This document shows, piece after piece, positions 26,074 to 33,576 of a DNA stretch of 35,246 bases (positions are counted from its first letter, which is position 1; each line of letters opens with the position of its first letter). The notes under the pieces were generated by a model. It was not told where the DNA came from and made no database searches. It saw only the letters and a program-made list of their open reading frames with translations. This DNA is from DATEEG01 sp035525055 (GTDB lineage Bacteria > Actinomycetota > Acidimicrobiia > Spongiisociales > ZC4RG35): the NCBI GenBank assembly GCA_035525055.1, contig DATLEZ010000016.1, positions 1 to 35,246 of the forward strand, in the 5' to 3' direction. Position numbers and translations under genes: made by a program.

Positions 26074-26408
26074 AGCACGCTCCTCTGGCCGCACACTTGG
26101 CGCCACCAGGGTCTGGAGCAACGCAACCGTCCAAAATTACCCGAGAATCGGGTGACCTACCCTCCAAACTCTACACGAGGCGATGTTCTGTGCAAGGGTC
26201 CTTGTGGCCCAACGGGGCCGGCCGATCAGGCAGCGCCGCAACGGAAGCGCTCCCATCGGTGTACGGTGGAGGGACACGACAACCTCGTTGGCGTGCCCGG
26301 CCAGCAACAGCCGGCGGAGCGGTGCTCTGGACCCTGGTAGCGCTCACTATTTTGTGGCCTCCTCGGACAAAACCATGAGCTTTTCGGACCTTCAGAAACC
26401 TTTGACCT
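26074..26408. other. divergent intergenic region
   Basis: These 335 nt separate the GGDEF-EAL start from the first GAF-ANTAR start. No gene is supported here. Both promoters are expected in it, but none is clear by eye. Confidence 0.45.
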
Positions 26409-27134
26409 GTGGCGGGTGAACGACGGCTACGAATCCTCACCCACCTGGTGGGCAGCGGGGCGTTCGGGCTCGAGACCAAAAAACTCTGCGAGGTCTGTGC
26501 AGAGGTGACCGGTATGTCTGGCGCCGGGATCATGCTCATGTCCGGTGACTTGCCTTCCGGGGCCGTTTGCTCAACCAACAACGTCAGCCGGCTGATCGAA
26601 GAACTCCAATACACCCTCGGGGAAGGGCCGTGTGTCGAGGCCTATCACCAGGATCGGCCGGTCCTCGAGCCCGATCTGGCTGAACCGAGTGCGCCTCGAT
26701 GGGTGGCCTTCGCCGTGCCCGCCATTGCCGCCGGGGCGCGGGCGGTGTTCGGCTTTCCCCTGCAAGTGGGAGCCGTTCGCCTCGGGGCGCTCAACCTGTA
26801 CCGCGATCAACCAGGCCCGATGTCCAACGAGCAGCACGCCGATGCGCTGGTCATGGCTGATATCTCTGCGGCGGCAGTCCTGATGATGCAGGCCAATGGA
26901 CCGCCCGGGAAGTTCGCAGTCGAACTGGAGCGCGGCTCTGACTTCCGATACGTCGTGCACCAGGCCTCCGGGATGGTCGCCGTCCAGCTCAATGTCAGCA
27001 TTGCGCAAGCAATGATCCGGCTGAGGGGGTATTCTTTCAGCAGCGACCGTCCCCTCACTGAGGTGGCAGGAGATGTGGTGGCTCGAAGGCTCCGTTTCGA
27101 CGCCGGAACGGGCGAGATCGACGCTGGGCCGTGA
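26409..27134 (+). CDS. GAF-ANTAR regulator 1
   Basis: This 241-residue protein has an N-terminal GAF domain (about 10-160), with AEVTGMSGAGIMLMSGD, YTLGEGPCVEAYHQDRPV and FGFPLQVGAVRLGALNLYRD. The C-terminal ANTAR domain (about 175-235) includes HQASGMVAVQLNVSIAQAMI. ANTAR domains bind paired RNA hairpins and let transcription pass terminators. The GAF part would sense a small ligand or redox cue. The start is GTG 26409 with no clear ribosome-binding site, so it could be leaderless or start later. The next gene is a similar GAF-ANTAR protein 114 nt downstream. Confidence 0.88.
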   Translation: MAGERRLRILTHLVGSGAFGLETKKLCEVCAEVTGMSGAGIMLMSGDLPSGAVCSTNNVSRLIEELQYTLGEGPCVEAYHQDRPVLEPDLAEPSAPRWVAFAVPAIAAGARAVFGFPLQVGAVRLGALNLYRDQPGPMSNEQHADALVMADISAAAVLMMQANGPPGKFAVELERGSDFRYVVHQASGMVAVQLNVSIAQAMIRLRGYSFSSDRPLTEVAGDVVARRLRFDAGTGEIDAGP

Positions 27135-27187
27135 GGTCTTACACTTTCGCGTGCAACCACCGTTTGGTTCTAGCGGACTTGGTCGTC

Positions 27188-27217
27188 GCCGGTGTTCGGA
27201 TTGCGACCCACACCGGC
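27188..27217 (+). promoter_or_regulatory. hairpin in leader of second GAF-ANTAR gene
   Basis: GCCGGTGT (27188-27195) and ACACCGGC (27210-27217) make a perfect 8-bp stem. Inside it, TCG and CGA can stack on a 5-nt loop (GATTG) with a CCC bulge. It ends 31 nt before the ATG at 27249, in the 114-nt gap between two ANTAR genes, so it could be a control element of the second gene. The classical two-hexaloop ANTAR target is not evident. Confidence 0.4.
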
Positions 27218-27248
27218 AATGGGGGCGAACGAGGTAACTGGAGAGGGT

Positions 27249-27989
27249 ATGTCTAGAGAAGAGAAACTCGCTAGGACACTTGTCGAGTTAGCCGACACGC
27301 TGGTGGCGGACTTCGACGTGGTGGAGTTGCTGACTCGGCTGACCGATAGTTGCGTAGACGTGCTGAGCGTCGGAGCCGCTGGACTCATGCTGGTCGCCCC
27401 GGAAGGCGACCTTCGGGTGATGGCATCCTCTAGCGAGGCGATGCGAGTTCTCGAGTTGTTTGAGCTTCAGGCCCAGGAGGGTCCCTGTCTCGACTGCTAT
27501 CGGACCGGACTGCCAGTCGTGAACCAGGACCTGACCACGGTGAACGGCCGCTGGCCCCGATTCTCCGAAGAAGCTCTGGCAGCGGGGTTCCACTCGGTAC
27601 ATGCCTTGCCCATGCGGTTGCGAGGGGTTGTGATCGGTGCCCTCAATTTGTTCTTCGTCGAAGCAGGGGAGATGCAGCAAGTTGACCTCGACGCGGCCCA
27701 GGCCATGGCTGACGTCGCCACCATCGCCATTCTTCAGCACCGAGCGGCGCTTCAGGCCCAGGTTCTCAATGAGCAACTCAACTACGCCTTGAACAGTCGC
27801 ATTGTTATCGAGCAAGCCAAGGGAATGGTTGCCGAGCGAGAGAACCTCAACATGGAACAGGCCTTCTCGTTGTTGCGCAACCATGCCCGCAATCACAACC
27901 TACGACTAGTAGATGTGGCGCGAGACATCATCACGGCCAAGGTAGGCGTCGCCGCCCTCGATCGTCCAACGCGTTCCGCAAAGCTCTAA
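27249..27989 (+). CDS. GAF-ANTAR regulator 2
   Basis: This 246-residue protein is built like its upstream neighbour. The GAF domain (about 10-170) starts MSREEKLARTLVELADTLVA and contains LQAQEGPCLDCYRTGLPV and LPMRLRGVVIGALNLFF. The ANTAR domain (about 175-235) has ALNSRIVIEQAKGMVAEREN, LNMEQAFSLLRNHARNHNLR and DVARDII, a textbook ANTAR sequence. I chose ATG 27249 (GGAGAGGG just before it) over the longer open frame from 27192, which would run through the leader hairpin. It ends 90 nt before a strong bidirectional terminator. Confidence 0.92.
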   Translation: MSREEKLARTLVELADTLVADFDVVELLTRLTDSCVDVLSVGAAGLMLVAPEGDLRVMASSSEAMRVLELFELQAQEGPCLDCYRTGLPVVNQDLTTVNGRWPRFSEEALAAGFHSVHALPMRLRGVVIGALNLFFVEAGEMQQVDLDAAQAMADVATIAILQHRAALQAQVLNEQLNYALNSRIVIEQAKGMVAERENLNMEQAFSLLRNHARNHNLRLVDVARDIITAKVGVAALDRPTRSAKL

Positions 27990-28078
27990 AGCGCAGGCCG
28001 ATCGGGCCCTGAGAGCGCGAAAAGAAAGTAGTGAAAACCGTTTTTGCCTCGGCCGGGGATGAGGTAAAAAAGACGTAT

Positions 28079-28126
28079 CAGTTCCCGGAGTTGAGACCTC
28101 GGTTTCAACACCGGGAACTGTGTTTT
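28079..28126 (+). terminator. bidirectional intrinsic terminator
   Basis: CAGTTCCCGG (28079-28088) and CCGGGAACTG (28111-28120) form a 10-bp stem extended by GTTGA/TCAAC after an A-A mismatch. TGTTTT follows on the plus strand, and on the minus strand TCTTTTTT follows. It sits between the convergent GAF-ANTAR 2 (stop 27989) and DEAD-box helicase (stop 28160) genes and can serve both. Confidence 0.88.
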
Positions 28127-28159
28127 ACAGGTTCTTCCCGGCCGGTTCGCTTTCGGCCC

Positions 28160-29911
28160 CTATTGGGCCAGGTCGCGGCGGACCGTCGTCTTCTTTCCCT
28201 TGATCTTGACGTGTCTCATTGCCGAGATCACCTCGTTGGCGGCCGACTCAGGCACCTCGACGATGGAGAAGCGGTCGGAGACTGTGATTGCCCCGATCTC
28301 GTTACCGCTCAGGTGGGTCTCGTTGGCGATGGCGCCGACAAGATCCTTGGGTCGGACGCCGGCGCTGCGTCCGACGCCTACGTAGAGGCGGGCGACACTT
28401 CCGCCGCGGCCCTTGGCGCCGCGCTCCCCCTTTCGCCCACTTTTGCCGTGTCCGGTCTGATCGGACCTGCCTCTCGGGCTGACATCCGGGATCTCCTCTT
28501 GGTCGTCGATCGCCCCGCTGGCCTCATGTGCCAGCTTGACGGCGGCCCGGGCGACATCGATGACGTCAAACTCCTCCGAAAGGGCTTCGACCACACCGTT
28601 GAACCGATCCAGGTCGTCGGCAACGATCGTCTCCCTGAGCGTGGCGATGGTCAGTTCGAGCTGACGGGTACGCAACTCGGCAACAGTCGGTATTCGCTCG
28701 ATCGAGATCCGCTGTTTGATCAATCGTTCGATGTTGTCGAGTAGACGTCGCTCTCTGGGCTCGGCGAGGGTTATCGCCACTCCTTCGCGGCCGGCCCGGC
28801 CAACCCGGCCGATTCGATGGACATACGAGTCGGGAGCGGACGGGACGTCGTAGTTGACGACATGGGTGAGTTGGTCGATGTCGAGGCCCCGAGCTGCGAC
28901 GTCGGTAGCCACCAGTAGCTCAGTGACGCCGGTCCGCAGCCGGGCCATGACCCGATCGCGTTGCTCCTGGACCAGGCCACCGTGGAGTGCCTCGGCCCGG
29001 TACCCGCGGCCGTTCAGAGTCTCGGTGAGTTGGTCGACCTCGATTCGAGTTCGACAAAAGACGATGGCAGCAACCGGTGCTTCCACGTCGAGGATCCGAC
29101 CGAGGGCAGCAGCCTTGTGGGCCCGAGCAACGATGTAGGCGGTTTGACGAACGAGCGGGGCATGGTCGGTGACCTGAGATGCCTGTTGGATGAAGATGCG
29201 GGTCGGTTGGCGCAGATGACGCTTGGCGATCTTGTCGACCCGGGGCGGCATCGTCGCTGAGAACAAGACGGTCTGTCGCTTCTTGGGGGTGGCCTCGAGG
29301 ATCTGCTCGATGTCGTCGGCGAAACCCATGTCGAGCATCTCGTCGGCCTCGTCGAGTACGACGAGTTGAATGTCGGTCAGTTTCAACGTGCCGCGTCCGA
29401 TATGGTCGATGGCCCGGCCGGGCGTCGCCACGACTACGTCAACGCCTCGTCCAAGGGCATGGAGTTGGCGACCGATCGGTTGTCCCCCGTAGATCGGGAC
29501 GACTCTGGCCCCGAGGTCGTGGCCGTATCGGTAAAACGCCTCGGAAACCTGGATCGCCAGCTCACGGGTGGGAACCAGGACCATGGTCGTGGGCTCGTTG
29601 GCTCGACCCTCCTTGACGATCCTTTGGAGCGCAGGCAAAGCGAACGCTGCGGTCTTGCCGGTTCCGGTCGCCGCTTGCCCGAGCAGGTCCTTTCCCTCGA
29701 GAAGAATCGGGATGGCCTGGGCCTGGATGGGAGTGGGCTCTTCATAGCCGAGATGGGCAAGGGCGGACAGAAGCTCGGGTCTTAAGCCCAGCTCTGCGAA
29801 TCCATTCGGCTCAAGATCCCCTTGATCCACAACCTCTCCGGCGGGTGGGGTTTGGTGGTGGGAACCGTTGAGCGGATTCAGGACTGTTTCCAGCTCCAGC
29901 GAATCTGCCAT
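28160..29911 (-). CDS. deaD: DEAD-box ATP-dependent RNA helicase (DeaD/CsdA type)
   Basis: This 583-residue helicase has every core motif: Q motif (EEPTPIQAQAIP), Walker A AATGTGKT (80-87), PTRELA, DEAD (187-190), SAT (218-220) and HRIGRVGRAGR (365-375). After the two RecA-like domains comes a basic linker (GHGKSGRKGERGAKGRGG), then a C-terminal DbpA-type RNA-binding domain (about 508-580, VARLYVGVGRSAGVRPKDLV). This layout is that of DeaD/CsdA, which unwinds RNA duplexes in ribosome assembly and cold adaptation. The ATG at 29911 is preceded by AAGGTGAAG. It appears to be transcribed alone and ends at the bidirectional terminator. Confidence 0.95.
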   Translation of the reverse strand: MADSLELETVLNPLNGSHHQTPPAGEVVDQGDLEPNGFAELGLRPELLSALAHLGYEEPTPIQAQAIPILLEGKDLLGQAATGTGKTAAFALPALQRIVKEGRANEPTTMVLVPTRELAIQVSEAFYRYGHDLGARVVPIYGGQPIGRQLHALGRGVDVVVATPGRAIDHIGRGTLKLTDIQLVVLDEADEMLDMGFADDIEQILEATPKKRQTVLFSATMPPRVDKIAKRHLRQPTRIFIQQASQVTDHAPLVRQTAYIVARAHKAAALGRILDVEAPVAAIVFCRTRIEVDQLTETLNGRGYRAEALHGGLVQEQRDRVMARLRTGVTELLVATDVAARGLDIDQLTHVVNYDVPSAPDSYVHRIGRVGRAGREGVAITLAEPRERRLLDNIERLIKQRISIERIPTVAELRTRQLELTIATLRETIVADDLDRFNGVVEALSEEFDVIDVARAAVKLAHEASGAIDDQEEIPDVSPRGRSDQTGHGKSGRKGERGAKGRGGSVARLYVGVGRSAGVRPKDLVGAIANETHLSGNEIGAITVSDRFSIVEVPESAANEVISAMRHVKIKGKKTTVRRDLAQ

Positions 29912-30086
29912 GTGTTCTTCACCTTAAAGGGTCGCCGATACCACCTTTGAGGGCCTCGAAGTGAAGTGGGGTCGTATTGGTGGTCGAACCCGTGCCGTGG
30001 GTGGCTACGTAGACTTGCGGTGGCGTCGGGTGTGTTCCGTATCTCCTGTTGGCGAGCCCGGAGCGCCCCGATCTCTCCCTGGGTGG

Positions 30087-30390
30087 TTACTGCTGGCCGG
30101 CAGCGTTGGCGAAGGACCTGATGACCCGGGCGACGTCGTTCTCGTTGGTTCGCCAGTTCGATACCGACAGCCGGATGGCTGCCTGGCCCATCCAGGTAGA
30201 TGGGCTCGGGTAGACGTCTCCACCCTGGTGGACCCGTTCGAGGATCGAGTGAGTGCGGTCGTCGTCCTCAAATCGCACTAGAACCTGGTTGAGAGCTACG
30301 TCGTTGAGAATTTTGCAACCGGGCAGCTCAGAGAGACCATTGGCAATTGCGTGGGCGTGAGCACAACAGCGATCGATTCCGTAGAAGCTC
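30087..30390 (-). pseudogene. C-terminal remnant of a PLP-dependent decarboxylase
   Basis: About 100 codons match the C-terminus of group II pyridoxal-phosphate decarboxylases (aromatic amino acid / glutamate decarboxylase type). They read FYGIDRCCAHAHAIANGLSE, LPGCKILNDVALNQVLVRFE, then GDVYPSPSTWMGQAAIRLSV and SNWRTNENDVARVIRSF. The frame is closed by a TGA just upstream of the match, near 30404, and the other ~380 residues, including the PLP-binding Lys, are absent because the YgjP-like gene ends at 30407. This is a 5'-truncated leftover and not a gene. Confidence 0.7.
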
Positions 30391-30406
30391 GCGCTCGTCG
30401 CTCAAG

Positions 30407-30892
30407 TCAACCCTCGCTCTTCGCAATCAGATACCCCTCGGCCCGCTCCCCCAATTCATAGCGGCCCACCAGCGACTGGAAGCGGTCGCCATGGTCGGGC
30501 ACCTCGAGGTGGGCGAGTTCGTGGACCAGCACCCAGTCGAGAACCCAAACCGGCATCGTTGCCAACCTGTTGGAGATTCGGATCTTGGAATCGGTCGGCG
30601 TGCACGAACCCCACCGCGATAGCTGGCGATCCGACCACTCGATCGTCTCTGGCACCGGAAGGTCGTAGCGGCGGGCCAAGTGGCGAGCCCGGGTCGGAAG
30701 GTCGACCGCAGCCGAGGTAAACCGCCGGGTCGCCTGCGCGACCATTGACTCGACGAGCCTCGCCTCCTCGTCACCCGGTAATCCCGCCGGGACGAGAACT
30801 CGGACGCGGCCGTCGACGACGTACGCCTGAATGGTTCGCTTGCGTCGCTTACTGCGGACTACATCGACGGGAAGATCGGTCATGGAGGCCAT
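30407..30892 (-). CDS. YgjP-like zinc metallopeptidase (COG1451)
   Basis: This protein of about 161 residues (from MASMTDLPVD) has the YgjP/SprT-like signature SRWGSCTPTDSKIRISNRL (about 92-110), followed by the zincin motif VHELAHLEVPDHGDRF with H124, E125, H128 and downstream H134. The N-terminal strand-rich part (RKRTIQAYVVDGRVRVLVPA) is normal for the family. The substrate is unknown; relatives are annotated as WLM/DUF45 peptidases, often near DNA-repair or restriction genes. The frame is open to 30949 but the extra residues look non-coding. Met at 30883 is equally possible and neither has a ribosome-binding site. A PLP-decarboxylase remnant abuts its 3' end. Confidence 0.85.
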   Translation of the reverse strand: MASMTDLPVDVVRSKRRKRTIQAYVVDGRVRVLVPAGLPGDEEARLVESMVAQATRRFTSAAVDLPTRARHLARRYDLPVPETIEWSDRQLSRWGSCTPTDSKIRISNRLATMPVWVLDWVLVHELAHLEVPDHGDRFQSLVGRYELGERAEGYLIAKSEG

Positions 30893-30994
30893 CGTACGTA
30901 GGGATGCCGACAGATTTCGGTCGCCTGAGAATCGCCGCGTTGACCGCACCAGTATTCAGCGCGGCTCAAGGTGGAGCCAGACCGGATGAAGTCA

Positions 30995-31765
30995 TCAGAG
31001 GATGATCGACATGCAGGTCAGACCGCCGTCGGCGGCCTGGAGCTCGGAGACGTCGATGGGATCAACGAGGTAGCCCGCGGTACTCAGCATTTCGTTGGTC
31101 CGGGGGGAGCTCTCAGTCGCCAGCAGATGGCCGTTGAGCATGGGAAGGCAGCTAAAACGATGCCGTTCGGCAGCATCCTCGTACAGAATCCGCAGATCTC
31201 CCAGTGCCGATTGGTCAACGCTCTCGAGCGTGACTACTACGGTCTCGTCGTCGACCGGAAGCACCGCCGACTTGAGATGCAGGGTGTCCACAACGTTCAC
31301 CACCTGGAGCCGCAGGTTTTCTGAGGCGACGATAGGTCTGAGTTGGGCGATCCCCTCCAGATTGGTTCGCTCCGAGAGTCCGACGTAAACGGTGCCGTTC
31401 ATCGTGAAGATGTCGCCACCGTCCAAGGTGGCCGGCGACTCGATCCAGGTGACAGTCCTGTAAGGCTTGAGATCCTCTGCGACCGGAGGGGTCTCGGGAC
31501 GCCGGGATGCCGCTCCGGGTCTCGTGATCACTGCGATCGATCCGATGATGACCGCGGCGTCCTCGATAAACACGCAGTCCGGGCAGGCTTCGTCGGCCGG
31601 TACTTCCGCGATCACATAGCCGGCCCCGGAGAGCCTGGCGCGGTATTCATCGTGCTGCCGGCGGGCGACGGCCGGGTCCAGCATCGGGCGACCGTGCCGT
31701 ACCAGGGCATTGGCAAACGACGTCGGGATCCCTCGAATCAGGGCGGTGTGAGCGGACTGTTGCAC
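30995..31765 (-). CDS. ddaH: dimethylarginine dimethylaminohydrolase (dimethylargininase)
   Basis: This 256-residue protein of the amidinotransferase superfamily has normal DDAH length. Its signatures are CPDCVFIEDAAVI (61-73), ATLDGGDIF (112-120), the catalytic His163 in TLHLKSAVLP and the nucleophilic Cys251 in GGLTCMSIIL at the C-terminus. It would hydrolyse NG,NG-dimethyl-arginine (or a related guanidine) to citrulline and dimethylamine. The start is GTG 31765, six nt after the stop of the FAD oxidase gene, so the two form an operon. The motif set separates it from arginine deiminase, which is much longer. Confidence 0.92.
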   Translation of the reverse strand: MQQSAHTALIRGIPTSFANALVRHGRPMLDPAVARRQHDEYRARLSGAGYVIAEVPADEACPDCVFIEDAAVIIGSIAVITRPGAASRRPETPPVAEDLKPYRTVTWIESPATLDGGDIFTMNGTVYVGLSERTNLEGIAQLRPIVASENLRLQVVNVVDTLHLKSAVLPVDDETVVVTLESVDQSALGDLRILYEDAAERHRFSCLPMLNGHLLATESSPRTNEMLSTAGYLVDPIDVSELQAADGGLTCMSIIL

Positions 31766-31771
31766 GTTCAG

Positions 31772-32989
31772 CTACTCAAACAGGGTCCGGGTATGGGTAT
31801 TCAGAAAGACACCGTTGGGGTCGAGGCGCCGTCGGACGTCAACGAAATCCTGATAGCGCGGGAAGAGCCGGGCGACCCGATCAGCCGTCATGAAATGAAG
31901 CTTGCCCCAGTGCGGGCGGCCCCGGTACTCGGCGAAGAGGCTGTCGCAGGCTCGAAGGTAGGGCCAGTACTCCTTGCCCGGCTCGCCGGAGACCGAGACG
32001 ACCAGGTTGTCGCGCCGATAGTTGGGGCTCATCCATGCCTCATCCTGGGCAACCACCCGTATCTCCAGCGGATAGACGCTCAAAGGCAGCCACCGCATCA
32101 TGAGTCGGCGCATCTCATCGAGGATCTCCCGAGCATGCTCGAGGGGCAGGAAGTACTCGACCTCGTGGAAATTGGGGTCGTAGACCATGGGATAGATTTG
32201 ATGGGCAGGACCGAACCTCTCGTGAGGGCCGAGATCGGGTGGAGCTTCGTCGACGCCGAACTCCCGGTATCGCTTCACGACGCAGTCGTCGGCTCCTGCA
32301 CCGTCGAGGTTATAGAGGCGGGCCGATTGGTCGGTCGGCATCCAGAAGAGCCCGAAGTGCCGGTACTCCTCTACGTCGGAGTCGAATCGCTCCATGACCT
32401 CGTCCAACTTCATGACGTCGGTCCGAGCATGGAGGTTGTAAGCCCGTGCCACCTTGATCGTGACCTCGGTCATGATCCCGAGGACTCCTATCGAGGTTTG
32501 GATGGCGGGCAGGAGGTCGGCATTCTGGGAGCGCGTGATCTCGATGGTGTTGCCGGTGCCGTCGACCAATCGAGCGGCCTCGAGGACGGCTGAAAAGTTG
32601 GGGAAGCGGCGGCCCGACCCGTGGGTGGCGGTGGCGATAGCACCGGCGATGGCCTGAGCGTCGATGTCCCCCTGATTGGAGAGTGACAGGCCCTGAGCCC
32701 AGAGCGGCTCGCCAAACTCGGCGATGGTCGTCCTGGGTCCGGCCGTGACCAGGTAGCGGTCCTTGTCGATGTTGATGATTCCGGTCAGGTTGCTCAGATC
32801 GAGCATGACTCCGTCGGTCTCCACGATCGGGGTGAATGAGTGGCCGGCACCGGCGGTGCTGATGCCATGTCCGGCCTCGACCGCAGCCAGAACCTGTTTC
32901 TGAACATCAGACTCGGAGTCGATGACGATGGTGGCCTTTGGCACAAACGACTGATTGCCGACCCAGTTGGTCCACGGGGGATTCGTCAT
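31772..32989 (-). CDS. FAD-linked D-arabinono-1,4-lactone-oxidase-like / alditol oxidase
   Basis: This 405-residue protein of the VAO/PCMH flavoprotein family has an FAD-binding N-terminal half with AGAGHSFTPIVETDG, where His50 is at the place of the flavin-linking His of alditol oxidase. ATATHGSGRRF and GVLGIMTEVTIKV follow. The C-terminal ALO domain contains RPHWGKLHFM and the closing RRRLDPNGVFLN. It most likely oxidises a sugar lactone or polyol with O2 as acceptor, but the exact substrate cannot be fixed. It is the first gene of a two-gene operon with dimethylargininase, and a metabolic link between them is not obvious. The ATG at 32989 agrees with the family N-terminus (NWVGNQSFVP). Confidence 0.92.
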   Translation of the reverse strand: MTNPPWTNWVGNQSFVPKATIVIDSESDVQKQVLAAVEAGHGISTAGAGHSFTPIVETDGVMLDLSNLTGIINIDKDRYLVTAGPRTTIAEFGEPLWAQGLSLSNQGDIDAQAIAGAIATATHGSGRRFPNFSAVLEAARLVDGTGNTIEITRSQNADLLPAIQTSIGVLGIMTEVTIKVARAYNLHARTDVMKLDEVMERFDSDVEEYRHFGLFWMPTDQSARLYNLDGAGADDCVVKRYREFGVDEAPPDLGPHERFGPAHQIYPMVYDPNFHEVEYFLPLEHAREILDEMRRLMMRWLPLSVYPLEIRVVAQDEAWMSPNYRRDNLVVSVSGEPGKEYWPYLRACDSLFAEYRGRPHWGKLHFMTADRVARLFPRYQDFVDVRRRLDPNGVFLNTHTRTLFE

Positions 32990-33047
32990 ATGTCGGACGG
33001 TATACCTTGCGAAACGGTGATTGTCGGCTGACCCGGCGGGCTGGCCT

Positions 33048-33428
33048 CTAGCCGGCCGTTATGAGGATCATGTTTCCATCGGGGTCGTCGACCATCGCGG
33101 CGTAGGGCCCGGAGGTCTGAACCGGGGCGCTGCGGCCGTGATACCCGAAACCAACCAACTCCTTGCACTTGCCGTCCACCGCGTCGTTGTCGGCCAGAAA
33201 GAACTCGAGCATGATCCGGTATCCACCGGCGGGCTCCTCCCGGGTCGGGTCGTAGTTCTTGGCAAACACGGTGTCCCAGAACAGCGTGACCCCGCTCTCC
33301 ATGCGGTGCATCACGAACCTTTCCTCGTCAGCGGTGGCGGGAATCTCGATCCCCAGCCGGCTATAGAACTCGAGGGAGTCGGGCATGTTTCTGACGACCA
33401 GGCCAACCATGCTCAGTTCGATGGACAA
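33048..33428 (-). CDS. VOC-family (glyoxalase/bleomycin-resistance-like) protein
   Basis: This 126-residue protein has two beta-alpha-beta-beta-beta halves. It begins MSIELSMVGLVVRNMPDSLE with FYSRLGIEIP, has a central LEFFLADNDAVD, and ends with the family phrase GPYAAMVDDPDGNMILITAG, in which the usual metal-ligand Glu/Asp region is present. VOC proteins bind a divalent metal and act as dioxygenases, isomerases or resistance proteins; no specific activity is assigned. The start is TTG at 33428, supported by AAAGGA eight nt upstream. Confidence 0.88.
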   Translation of the reverse strand: MSIELSMVGLVVRNMPDSLEFYSRLGIEIPATADEERFVMHRMESGVTLFWDTVFAKNYDPTREEPAGGYRIMLEFFLADNDAVDGKCKELVGFGYHGRSAPVQTSGPYAAMVDDPDGNMILITAG

Positions 33429-33576
33429 GGTAGGTGTCCTTTCCTGACAGCGTCGGTAGAGAGTTGAGAGTAGGAGGATGGGCTCGCCGGAGCGGGGTCT
33501 CGAGCGTCAACCTCGAACGTGGAACCCGCGACGCACCACCACCAGGCCCGCCACTCTCGTGGCCTACGATCGGGCC

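Noticed and set aside
31343..32593. Plus-strand frame of 416 codons
   Set aside because: Antisense shadow of the DDAH and FAD-oxidase genes, both with clear catalytic motifs on the minus strand.
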